From positions 466,153 to 530,152 of the forward strand of contig VZSE01008388.1 in NCBI GenBank assembly GCA_013398275.1: a stretch of DNA of 64,000 bases, written 5' to 3'. The first letter of the stretch is position 1, and every line of letters starts with the position of its first letter. This document shows, in pieces, positions 37,801 through 50,600 of the stretch. The position numbers were made by a program, and so were the translations under genes. This DNA comes from Promerops cafer (lineage: Eukaryota > Chordata > Aves > Passeriformes > Nectariniidae). The notes below the pieces were generated by a model. The model saw only the letters and a program-made list of their open reading frames with translations. It was not told the DNA's origin and searched no databases.

Positions 37801-39818
37801 TATCCAGGAAGAAAGGCAGTGGGCTGGAAAGCTGATTCCCTCACATCAGCCTCTACCCTCTCTGGCAAGGCTCCAAGGAACATCTGAGCCTTTTCTGACA
37901 TGAGCTGGGAAGAAGGTTCTGAAGCAAATCTGGGAAAGGCTACCTGATGGCGAGCTTACTCAATCCTGAAAACTCTGTCCATGCCAAACAAGCTCCTTTC
38001 AGGTATGAGTGTTTTGTTACTCCCATGACAGATTTAAATCAGCTGGAAGAGCACCTTATGTACTAAATCAAGAGGCACCCAATGCCAGTGTGTACGTAAC
38101 TGCATCATGCCCTGCCTGTCCAGCAGCTTGAGTCCAAAGAACCCAAGCAGAGCTCCCCTCTCTGTACATTTAATCACTGCCTTATATATATCACATAATG
38201 CATTATTCTTCTGCTGTCCTCTTCTATGGAGTGACCATTATGTTCTTTTAAACACCTTATTGATCAGCTAAATTTACATGTAAAAGCAGGTCTTTGGTAA
38301 ATCATGTGTCTGTTCATGCTGTGTATCTTCAACACTGCAGTTACAGGCATTTGTGAGCTACACGTTTCTTCCATAAAACACCAGATCTGTCTTCTGTGGG
38401 GCTTTGTTCCTCCTTTGATGGACTATAGACCATCAAGTTCTGCTTCTAAATTAAGAGGTATCCAATTGCTTATTAGTTGTACTGTAAAGTTCTTTATGAC
38501 TTCAGTAATTAGGGTTTATACCCCCCAGCCCTGTGTAGAAGCACTTCAACGTTGCATAAGGAGATGAAAGACTCCACAACAGAGTATGCATTGCTCCCAG
38601 GATTTCTAGTTTTACATCCTCCAGTTTTGTAGAGCCTTGCTGAGGGAGTCTCTCCATAAGTGGGGTCATGGGTAACCTGGTGTAGTCATTTTGAGTGGAT
38701 TTTGCAGCTGATTTGCAGAAAAATATTCACAGGAAGATACCAGGATCGTGCAGCTCTCACTGCACCAAGGAACTTTTCAACTACAAACACTTGTTTGTTA
38801 GTGCTATGATCAACTGTCATTTGCAGGACTTAAAAAAAAGTTTGATTTCTGATTTGGCTGCCTTCAGCATTTCTGTGTTATTGACAACATTTTTGTAAAA
38901 TGTTGGATCAACTTCCAGAAACATCAAAATTCATGCTAGCAATTAATTCCACCCTACTGGCATCTATTTCCAGATATTCTTTGTGATTTGCCTGATTATT
39001 ATCCAAGGCTGTTTTCTGCTGAAGGTATTACCTGCAGGTGCAAGCACTGCATTAAGCTGAACAGGCACAGGGCTCTACACATCTGTCCTGCCTCCTTCCA
39101 TGGGAGATACGAGACTGCTGTGGTGGGCACAGCTGGTCTTCATGCCACTAGTCCTGATCATCGACCACAGGCCTCCACCACACTGCCTAACCTGGGCTGT
39201 GGAGTTTCTCTTGCTAGGTTAAATACCTCTTATTACTTTCATGGACTCCTTCCAAATGAAACTCGATTGAGTAATTAATAATATGGAGGGAGAGTTAAGC
39301 TTTTTAAGTTCTGCATGCTTTTGTGCCAATTATTCCATCAAAGACTGGCTTGCTTTGTTGCTACAGAGCTTCTCAGCGAGGCATGACCTTGGTTTATTAA
39401 ATAACACATGTATTTCTGAGAGCAACTGATGTAAGAGTAGGCCTATCCAGCAAGACTGATGTTTGACTGCTTGGTGTATGAAAGCAAACACTGAATAAAG
39501 AGTCCCCTGCTCAGTACCTGGGTAAGAGGGACAGCCTAACACTGGCTGCACTTGTCTCTAAGCCACCATTGCTGCCTTTACTGTTTCCACTCAAGGTGCT
39601 GCAGCACAGTCTCCTTCCAGCTTCTCAGATATCTCACCACATGCTCAACACATTGCTGGTGCATCTGCTGGCTTGATGCTGGCCCGGACTTTGCAGGGCA
39701 AACAATAAATTTCTGCCCCCAGAGATGGCAACAGTGCTGCTTCTTGTGCTGGTGCGAGCTGTACCCACCAGTAAGGAGCAAATGGGATCTGAAGTCTGCT
39801 CCTTCCTTTTCTACCTTC

Positions 39819-39845
39819 TCCACCTCCTCCTCCTCCTCCTCCTCT
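39819..39845 (+). repeat. (CTC)n trinucleotide repeat
   Basis: A run of CTC triplets inside a longer pyrimidine-rich stretch. On the minus strand it creates a poly-glutamate frame that should not be read as protein. Confidence 0.85.
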
Positions 39846-41790
39846 CCTTCTCCCCTGGCTGGGGTTTGGGGCTGCACAGACTGCCAGTGACACAGGGCAG
39901 GTGGTGCAGGCTGTCTTGGGGTACCTGCAACTTCTCTGAAGCTTTCCCACCACACGCAGGGCAATACAGTGACGAGTCTCTCTGCTCCTGTTAGAGCAAA
40001 GCAAATCTGTTAGCTTTAAATCTCAGAAGTAATTTTCATAACATCGTTTCTGCAGCAGCCAGTTTCCATGGAAACCAAGAAACGACTGGCAGCATGCATA
40101 GGAAAGAAGACAGCTGACCTGATTGTCCTTCCCTGGCCCCTGTGGATGGGCTTCCCTCAGTCTGCACATGCACATCCTTTGCTCATTGCTGTGAGATGGA
40201 CAAGCCCAGACTCAAAGGCTTCAGCTCGTTCCACTGGCAGCAGCCCAAGTGCAGTGTCTCTCCTGGCTGCTGCACATCCTCCTCATCCCACCTCACCCTG
40301 CCTCTCAGGGCAGCTTGTCCTGCACCCAGGGGAGGAGGGCAGAGGGAGGAAGGGTCTGTAGATGTTTCCACCTTCCTTCCCACCCCTGTATCATTCCCAG
40401 GCCTCAGCAGTGATGGAAGGACTTGTGGTTAGCTTTGAATGTGCATGTGTCCCTTTCTTTTTGACCCCCCAACCCACTTATTTCACATACTTTGTTCACT
40501 TACTTATTCCACTGCTGCTAGAATACTCCTATAGGTCAAGTTGTTGAAGATGTATATTTATAATAAAGCCTTATATGCATTGCATTAAATTTACAAATAT
40601 TCTTGGAATTCTTCCTAACTACTACCAGAAATATCTGCTCTCCAGGTGAAGGTCCTGTTCCCTGTGGTGTTCCTTAAGAAGCCACAAACCTATGTCACAG
40701 TCTTCAAGAACTAGCAGTTCTGTCTCTGTGTTTGGGCAGAGAGAGGGGACTTGTCTGACCCAGGCTCAGCTGCAGCTTTTGGTTGCATTTCTTCGAATTG
40801 CATTTTCAGTAAACCTCCCCAGATGATGAGGAAGAAGTACAGATCAGCTCATGACACAGTCAGGGAAGAGTGTCATGACCAATAGGAATACCTGGTCTGC
40901 AGGTAAAAAGCAGATCCTCAGAGACCATTTAGGAAGTTGAATATCTGCAGGGGACAGACTGAGGGAGAAAAAGTTGACTCTCAGGAGCTGACTGCTCTGG
41001 AAGTGCTGTACAGAGAGGTCATGCCACAGGCCAGGACCAGGAAGATGTGTAGTTAAGCTCTGAACAGATTCCATTTAGTACTTAGTTAATTCTGCAATAT
41101 TAGTTTATTATCAATAAATAATGACACGTCAGTTTATTTAGTACAAAAGCCCTTTTTTCTTTCTCATTTGGGGACAGCAATATTGGCACCAGTCAATACA
41201 CCTTTGAAGCTCAGTGCCAGCTGGAGAGGTGCTAGAGGCTGCGTGTCTGTCTGAAGGATGCACTGCAGGCTCCCACGCCGTGCTTATCCCTCCTCTCCGA
41301 AAGCACGGGCTGAGCACGGCATCCCTGGGTGTCATGGTGTGGCATTTCACTGGGGGGAGCGTTTGTGCAGGGAGCCACCGGCAGAGGCAGCGCTCGGGGC
41401 CGTGGAGTCTGCCCTTCCTTTAAACCTCTTAAAATGCACAGAAGCCACGAGGCTCCTGGAAGGGCAAAGCAGCTTAAAGAAAGCAATTGCAGAGATGAGA
41501 GCATCCACAAAAGCCGGGCACTCCCCGAGGTGTTTCTCTGCCCTTGACTCCAGAGTGCTGGAGGGAAGAGCAAGCCTGGACAGCCTCCACAGTGCTTTTA
41601 CTAAACTTTCCAAGTCTCTCTGATATAAAAGATAATTGACCTTTACTGTTGCATTTGAGCCAGCTACACGTTTGCTTAATGGCATGTGAGTTAATTTGTT
41701 GGAAGCTGACACTTCACTGCAGGATTAGTTAGTGACACTAACACCAGGCTGGTGCATGAAATTCAAGATGCAGAGCATCTTTTTGTGGTT

Positions 41791-41836
41791 AAAAAAAAAA
41801 CAAAACAACAAAACAAAACCAAAAAACAAAACAAAG
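41791..41836 (+). repeat. A-rich (AAAAC)n-like simple repeat
   Basis: Ten A followed by irregular AAAC/AAAAC units. It may be a decayed poly(A) tail, but no element body is recognisable on its left side. Confidence 0.75.
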
Positions 41837-44309
41837 GAGGTAAATGCCAATGCTTTTGGAAATCTTCACTGTTAGGATGCTATGACTGAGTAATGAATGA
41901 GCTGAAGTACAGAAGAAAAATAAACCCAATTCCAGCTATTTAAAAGCTCAGCAATTCCTTCCAGGCAAAAAACAAGTAGCTATTGTGTGCTGGCACTGGG
42001 AGGGCTGGGAGAAGGCAGTGTTTCCCACAGGCAAATTAGGAATGGGAAAACCAGGACAAAACCCACAAGCCTCTGCAGCCTGAGTAGGGAACACAAGACA
42101 TTTTCTGTTCAACATGATTTGTGTTGTCATTAGGTGGGTTTATTAGGGCTTTATACTTATTCTGGGAGGAAAGCCCTGGCTCTGGTTGAGCTAACAGTAA
42201 TGACTATTCCGACTTGGGAAACATGGGGGAGCATTTGCCACATCACTCAGGCACTCACTGGGAACAGAGGGTCTCCTCCGCCCCCATCCCTTCCTGGTGA
42301 GGGAGTTTGGACACGTTTCACTGGAGCCTGATAAAAACCTGTCTGTGCCCTGTTTGGCCAGGGGGTGTCTCATTCACATCACTTGTCTCACTGTAAAGGA
42401 GGACCCATACTGACCACCAGCCACACTGGGACCAGAGCAGAACCCCACAAGGGGTGCATTTGAAAACCCTCACACTTCTACCCCACAGCTGCCCGGGGCA
42501 GCAGACAGGACTGGCATCATGGATGTGGGAAAGGCCTCTCTCATCCACCATGGCTTGTACCCTTTCCTAACTCTCCTCCCAAGCTGTTGTGAGCCCCAGC
42601 AGGAACAGTTCAGCAACACAGCCCTGGCTTCCTGAAGTTCTCTATCTGGGTGCCTTGTTTCAGGCTGTGTAAAGGTGAAATGGGATAGAGAGGTAAAAAC
42701 AGCTCCCTAAAAAGAAATAATGAGTTAAAGCCCATGAACAACAGCTCCTGCAGGGCACACATGAAGCCCCTCCTTCACCTTCACTTCCTTCAGGAGACAC
42801 TAACAGGGATTTCTCTCCTTTCACACAAACACATGGTCTGGCAGCAGCACAGCAGGTAACCAGCAGGTGCAGCAGGCTTGCTGCTTTGAGGATTCCAGGA
42901 CCAACAACTTTCCAAAGACCAGAACTGCTGACCACTCATCTTAAGCCTACAGAAGGAGTGGTGTTCCCTTAGTTCTATGTGTCCCAGGCTGCTCTCAGAG
43001 ATGGATGGGGTGGAGAGCCACTCTGGTATGAGCAATGTGCCTCTCTATGGAGACCCAGAGGTAGATGTAGCCTCTGTCATGCCCAAAGCAAGCTAAAACT
43101 ATGCCAGTGAAGGATCTTGCAATTCTTTATGGCTAGATCCTGGTTTAGTTTGCTATATGCTAATTTTAATGGACCAGATCGTGTGAAAAATGCAAGATCC
43201 CTACTCTAGCCCAGCAGGAATGGGAGCTACCAGTGGAGCACAAAGTTCCAAAGAACTGCCATGGCTTCCCTGACAAGTTGTTACATTGACAAGCTTGAAG
43301 TTATTTTATGATCTGATTTAGATCAAACCACAGGATTGCAGAGAAAGTCAGGAACTGTCCAATAGCCATTTCCATTGCACTGTATGACGCACTGAGAAAG
43401 AATGTATTTATTCTGGGGGGATGATAGGACTAAGGTGCAGTAGCCATAAAAAACCTCTGCCTGTTGCAAAGCTGTTCCAATGACAAATTTGTCATATACT
43501 TCTGCATGGTTGAAGAAAGTTTTAGAAAATAAAATTTCATTTGGAACATTTATCTTTTCTTCAAGAGCAGCTCCATTAAACACAGCCACTCACCCACTAG
43601 CAAACAATGCAGCAGGTACTTTCATGTATTGATCACCTTCCTAGAAGCTGATAGGCACTCCTGGCCATCGAACGCCAGAAGTGAGTTCATCTGGAACTCA
43701 CATCAGTTTTAACTGATGAACTATTGTCAAGTTTCCTTTCAATAGGTTACAAGTTGCTCTAACTCTCTTGCAGGTTTGCAGGTGATTAGGGAAACACAGA
43801 AAAGGGAACACATCTGTGTCTGGACAGCTTCTCCAACGGGTCTAGCCAATGTTCATTAGCAGTGCACATGGACACGTCCTGCTCAGCATGGCAAAACACA
43901 TCCCCTTCCCAGCTGTGGGGAGAGATGGGTAGGGACAACACCAGCTCAGACAGCCACAGGACAGCACTCCCATTAATCAGTGCCCTCAACTTGCAGAGAA
44001 GTCTCTCTGCTGTTAAAACACATGCACTCATCTGCCCTTTGCAAATTCCAGCACCAACACCCTTCAGTGCTGGCAAAGCATGTTCTCAAGGGCTGCTGCC
44101 AACTCTGTGCCAGAGCTTGGCATGTTTGGGGAAGATGCCTCACACAAACCAAACCGCAGGACCTGATGCTCCTGTCAGCCTAACAGCCTAAAGCTTAACT
44201 ACAGGAAACCCTTGGATAGTCCCACTTTCCTTCAAAACCAAACACCAGCTTGGGTGGCACTGCCATAACAAGCTGTAGGTACAAGGGGAGCAACACACAG
44301 AGCCAACCT

Positions 44310-47300
44310 TTTTTTTATAAAAGTATTTTTAATAAACAGATGGATTTAAGTTTAAGATGCTAGACAACTTGTTGCCATGTACAGGTAACAAAAGTCAAAA
44401 TTCTTTGAATTTTATACAAATACTATGTAGTAGAGTAAACCTGAATACAAGTTTACAAAAAATGCATCAGTGAATATTCAGCTTGTAACCAACTTCCAAC
44501 AGTGAAAATTATCATCTATCAATAGTGATCAGAATTGCATTGCAGATTTTAGAAGTAATGCAACTACGTTTTTTTTTTTACCAAGCCACTCTGAAGTTAC
44601 TGGTGCACACTGACAGTACATTGGATTTTTTTGGCTTGCTGAACAGAAAAATGGCATTTAAATAAAATGACTGAGTTAAACAATGCAATACATATCAAAA
44701 GTACTATCTCACAGAAAATTAAACAAGAATGAGAAAGTAAACAGAGCAGAACCCTGAAGTGGTGATATTTTTCTACCCGTTTTGATGGAAAAGATTCCAC
44801 AGGTGTCCAGCTTTCTCACAGCATTCTGAAGTGTTCTAGTCCTAGCACAGTGTGGTCATTAGTAGACTAAAGTAATCCCTGCTTGGCAGTAATGCTGGTG
44901 AAAGGTAACTTGCTCTATTGCTAACAAATCAGAGTAACCACTGGCAGGGTGACTTGCAGGCATCCAGCAGAGGCTGAGCTGACAGCACACGATTGAAGTT
45001 ACAGTACTGCTCGCTTTGATACAATACCCAGCAACCTTCAGGGTTCAGGTGTCAGTTTCCTCACAGGATTTACAAATGGATGGTTTAGAAACAAACAAAA
45101 AAAAGTCGTTATGGAGCATAAGACAGTATTTTCACCTGTACAGCTACCAATAAAATGAATGTTTTTGTTACAAACTTTCCAGTCTGCTTTATAAAAAATA
45201 GTCTTAGTTTTACTTCTAAATAAAAACTGTGCTGTGATCTGTCACTGTCTTGCATTGTACATGCTGTAATTGTGTGTGTTAATGAAGGTGTAGAGATTTG
45301 TGACCTAGCACTCTGGATGTATCAGAAGCCTAAAAAGCTGATTTTGGTACATAAAAGGTAGCAGTGAAAATTCATTCTATTTATTTTTCCTAAAGCCTAG
45401 GAAAAGCTACAGTACGTTGCTAGATCAGTGGCCTCAACCCTGAGCTGAAATAAAGGACCTGCCCTGGCCAAGAGACTTAGTCACATTACTACCACAGCTG
45501 CACAGCAGAGACAAAATAACCTGTCTGCAGCCTGTTGTCTGAGCTGTGAGCAGTGCGAGATTCAGTTCTGTAATGCTTGAGAGTTGACCGGAGACCACCA
45601 TATTCATTTTCACTACAGGGAAAAGAAGGAAAGGAGAACTCAAATTCAGAGTGGAAAGCACTCAACAGGGAGGGTCAGTATATCCAGCTTCTGGAGATCA
45701 AACAGAGAATGAAGTTAGTGGTAGACTCACCAGTCTTAAGCATTTCCCACTTGATAGAAGAGATTATTAAAACACGTACCAAAATACAGTTATGGAGACT
45801 TTTACTATTATCTCTCTCTTTCCAGAAAGAGTCTCACTTGATTTTCCCCCTCAGAACTGAGCATATCTCTCTCTTCGTACTACACTGCATCACAGAAGAT
45901 AAGTGAAAACCCAGTCTGTCTGATGAAGGATTCAACCCAGGTGGCAGCAGAAAAACTTCCACTTGTTTCTAACACAAGTTGGAGCTGGCAACCATAAGAA
46001 TTCTTACTATGATACAGCTACTGCACCTTCCCGTAGGGTTCAATGGCACCACTACCCATGGCCAGGAGCATTCATAACATGAAGCATTTTGCCTCCCAAG
46101 AAGACTTTTTTTGCTTTTAAACAGCAGAAACTGCAGAGTCAGAATTTCATTCAACAGAAAAACTAAACCCAACAAAAGACTCAATAAAGCTCATAAGAAT
46201 CATCCGTATTTCTAGTAATGCACACTTCTTTGTGAGCTGATCAGTTTAGGGATGGTATGTTTTTGTTAGTTTAAGGCAGCAAGTCTTACAAAATACTCAA
46301 GCTCACCTCCCTCATGTTTGTGCTACTGTAGCTTTATGTGCACAATAGAACCTCACTAATTTACACTAATGATTGGAAGAACAATTAATTCTCTTGGTAA
46401 ATGAACAAGAATAAGGCATTCCATTATATATTCTGATCACTAATTATAATTTAGCTCTAATTATAATCTACCAGCAAACATACTTCTGTGTTTTAGAAAA
46501 TAATATCTCTTACCTTCAGATATAATTATGTGTGCAGATTAGTGGGTTCTGCTGTGTAAACACGCAGGTGCATAAGCAATTTTCAGGTTTTTCTTCATTA
46601 CATATGATAAGAAAGTTAATGCCACAGATAGAGACTGTGGGAAAATAAATTAGGATTTCTCTATCATTTGTGCGGATATGCACAACTGGGCAGTAATTTA
46701 TAGCTCAAAAAAAGGACATGAATGTTTACAAACTCAAATGAAGCAAAATCAGCAGCAGGAAGCAAAGGCCATTCCCCAACCACAAATGGCTTGTTTTACA
46801 TGATTCCAAACTATATGAAACAAACAAGCAAAAAAGGAACACAAGTACCAACTTATATATACAAGTTTGAAATCAAGTAAAGCAAAGAAGTGAAAAATTT
46901 TTGATGCTTCTAGGAGATGATATTCACATGTTTAAATCCTGAAGTAAACTGCAAGTAAAGACACAAGACAGGAAGAAAACTAAATGGCTGAATTGAAAAA
47001 AAAAAAAAGAAATGGATTGATGTGCATTGCAATGAGATAGAAATTTCCCTTCATATGTGCAAAAATCCACAGTTTCATTAATGTAGAGGTCATACTTCTA
47101 AGAACAGCTTTTAGACCAAACCAGTCTCCCTACATCCTGGAATCTACCTGTTTACATCAGCCACTTTAAGCACACAGTACCCTGTTCACATATATAGTAT
47201 TCAGCAGTTTCTGGCATTCCTCAATTTAATGTTCTCCTGCCTTAAATCTTGAAAACAAAGGGGAAAGTTCATCCAGGGCATCATACCACTGCTTTTGATT

Positions 47301-47675
47301 TATACCAACAGTTAAATCAAACTCAAATTCTTTCTTCTTCCATGGTAGCAGGAGTCCTTACAGGACTTGTAAACAGCAGTACACAATACTGTAAACAAAT
47401 AATTTAAGTTCTGCTTTATGCAAGATGTTAACTCAGGTCTACCAAACAGGTGAAAATGAAAAGGGTGGCTTCACACAAAATCCTTCCCTTTTCTCCCAGC
47501 AATTCCTTTCACTACGTAAATAATCCTGAGCTGAAACAGGGGTTGATGAGAGCTTTTTTTTTTTTTGCATATAAAAACAATGTTCTAGAGTTGGCTCTCA
47601 TGTTCTGTCAGGAAGTCAATTGCTGAAGAGATCAAACTGAAGTATTTCAAACCATTTGCGACTTTGGAGGAGGAC
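44310..47675 (-). other. DESI2: DESI2 3'UTR, long, probable
   Basis: AT-rich, non-coding sequence after the DESI2 stop. A minus-strand ATTAAA lies at 44328-44333. If that is the main poly(A) signal, the 3'UTR is about 3.3 kb, in keeping with the long 3'UTR of mammalian DESI2. Shorter forms are possible. Extent is inferred. Confidence 0.45.
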
Positions 47676-50600
47676 TTATAATTTGGTGTGGCGTCCAGTT
47701 CTAGACCCAGATGCCGAGCTTGCCAAGGAAGCTGATGCTGCTGCATCCTCAGCTTCCTCCAGCTCATCGTGTAGCTCCTGGCTAACACTAGACTGGAGGG
47801 CTGCAGGAGTTAGCCACTCCTTTGGCAGGCAGCTCTGGAGGAAGGGTATACAAGAGCTGAAGTAGGCAAGGCGATTCACCCATCGTGGAATCTCTTTTCC
47901 ACAGAGAATCTATGGGGGAAGGAAAAACAAAGGGTTAATTTGTTTGCTGGATTCAGCAGTAACAAAACTGCAGTACTGTAAATAAGAAGCAAAAGCTGCA
48001 AAAGCCTTACAGTTTACATATCACAATTGCCAGTCAAGAAGCACCCAAGTTAGCTGCACTGTGACAACTTTCTCTATCAGTAAAGGCAGCATTCCAAGTC
48101 CCACAAAGACACCTATATTCCATTGTGAAAGCTGGGCACATGGTTTGTTCCATGATTTTCTTCAAAGTCCTGAAAAGCCTAACCACCTCACTCTTTTTGA
48201 ATAACTTCTATAAAAGGCACAGAAATTAGTTAAGCTATGGTTTCTATTCAGTGCTAATTCCTCAGAAACAGAAATTGCAGGAGAAACCCCACTACTACAA
48301 AAAAGCACCCTGAAATCAAGTGGCCAGAAAGACAGTGTCAATACCACAGCTGTATGGGGCTTTACACACACAGCTGAGGCTCTTTACTGTGGTGGCCTCT
48401 GATGACATGATAGTGGTCACTATCCTACAACAGAGGCCAAGCACACGCTTCGATTCACTGGAACAAGAGAAGCTATACAATGCACAGCTGGGTTCAACTC
48501 CTCAAAAATTTATAAGGTTGCATTAAGTACTTATTTTTACTGCACATCCATCATTAAATAATTTTGTTGTCCCTATTCAAGGAGTGAGCTACTTTACTTA
48601 ACTACCTCCATATTAATTTCTGGTATTACAGTGCAAATCTGGAGAACATGAGCATTACTCTGCTGTAACTGAGCAGCATTTAACTTGCAATCATACCCAC
48701 TTTTATAGTCAATTTGAACACTAAATAGGACAAGACCTAAAACAGAAACAGTATGACCATGCAGCTGAAGAGTATGTCAAAACCCTGGCCATATAGGCCA
48801 GATTTCACACCAACTGAGCTTTGTCAGTGTCTCACCCTACTTACTTGTACCAGCATTGTACATGAATCATCATCTCAATAAAATTTTCCACTACCACTGG
48901 AAGATCAGTCTACATAAAACACAGGCTACACAGTAAGTATGCATTAACTACTTTGGGAAAAAAACACCAATTAAAATCTATGAAATTTTACATGGGAAAA
49001 ATAGCCATCCTTGTTTCAGAGTGTTTCAATGAAACATTAGAATAAACTCTGTCAAGCCGAGATTGTCAACTATCAATGAAAATCAAAGTTTCCATTCCCT
49101 TCTTTGTCCTGGGTTACTTGTTCCTGATCCTTTCCCTTGTGTGGATACACTTGTGAATGACCAGGCATTCAATCATATTGGCAAACTGATCATGTTACAG
49201 CAAAGCCAAGGGGGAAAAAGCAAAGCCTGTTTGACTCCTCGGTCAGATATTTTGCATGACCACTCAAGTATCTACATGACCAGGACACAGGTGCTGGCAG
49301 AGCAATAACTTGACAAAAGCCTCTCAAGCAGAAGATTAACATTATCTGGGTAACTTTAATGCCTTTGCTATTCTTTAACACCAGGTCATAACTTTGAAAA
49401 TTATTTACAGTGTGATAGTTCTGTGCGGAAATACAAATAATCTGGTAAAAATAACATGTAGTTCTATCTTCAGTAGCAATCCCTGAAGAAACAAAAATTA
49501 TTTTGACATCTTGTTAATACTTCATTTACTAGGTATCTCTTTAGGCATGCACCTCTGCTCTAACACAAGCTATGTACGACAACAATATTTAGCAGCAAAA
49601 TCTAGTGCTTTGGACATCAGCACAAATACAACCTGAAAAATGATGATATTTGCCCAAGGCAACAGAAATAAGAAGCTGAAAATTAAACCAAACATTACAA
49701 AGGACTAGAAGGAGATGATGGTCTGTAGCCACCTGTGAAGCACCTTTCTATAGACCTTTATGTTTGTTTACCTCAGATAAAGCTGAAGAAAAGTGATTGC
49801 AGTTTTTGTGCATTAGATGATAAGCATTTCCTTTGAATTCCTTTCCAAGCTCTTCTACTATTTTTTCTACATCATCTTCCATAAAGTCAGTACTGCCTAG
49901 AACCACAGCCTCTCTAGAAGAGAAATAGAAAGTGATCAGGCTCCCATGATATAGGTGGACTACTGTTCATACATTGCTCAAAAGTCACTCCACTATGGGT
50001 AGCAAGATCTTTCTGTTCTCCAAGAATAACAAAGGTTCTTTCTCTTCCATTTTATGGCACTACTTTCACCTTTACCATGAGAGATTATGTTTCCTTGCTG
50101 ATTACCCACCTTGAAAAAGTTACTGCATTGCTTATGCTGTGTGAGTAATAAAAGTTAGCCACAAGTCCACAAAATTTGTATGCGTTTCAGGAATTTAATG
50201 GTATGCTAAAAAAAGTTCTTTGCTGTAGACACTTCATTGTCTTGTCACCTCTGTTTTTCATTTCTATGCAAACACATGAATTTCTCAGAAAGTCAGAAAC
50301 CCTGTACAATTCAATACATCTATCCTCAAAAGTAAATGCAAAAAATTGTCTTTTTCATATGCTTTCTCAAAGAGCAAGAAAATAGGTAATCTTTCTTACT
50401 TAAATTTAAATGTTTCTCCTAGCTCAGAAGCATTTCCTGGTGAAATCTCAAATATTCCAGAAAAAGGGTATGGATGACCACCATAGGCAAATTCTGAAAG
50501 AGAAAGATCAGATTTAACAAAACCAGCATCTGATGACAGTAAAAAGCAGCAGAGCTCACTGACTGGAAGGTGACTTCACAAGGACCTAAAGCTAGTAACC

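Larger units (their letters stand above)
31850..44300. other. Intergenic DNA between DESI2 3' end and the CR1
   Basis: About 12.4 kb without a recognisable gene. Includes a CTC-rich triplet run at 39819-39845 and an A/AAAAC-rich stretch at 41791-41836. Overlapping open frames near 39.5-40.4 kb and 41.2-41.7 kb occur on both strands in GC-richer DNA and have no splice structure or family match that I can see. Confidence 0.55.

Noticed and set aside
39552..40004. Overlapping 90-130 codon frames on both strands
   Set aside because: GC-richer, repeat-containing DNA with a (CTC)n run; no splice sites, domains or known family.
47656..47865. Plus-strand frame opposite the last DESI2 exon
   Set aside because: Shadow of the DESI2 coding exon on the minus strand.
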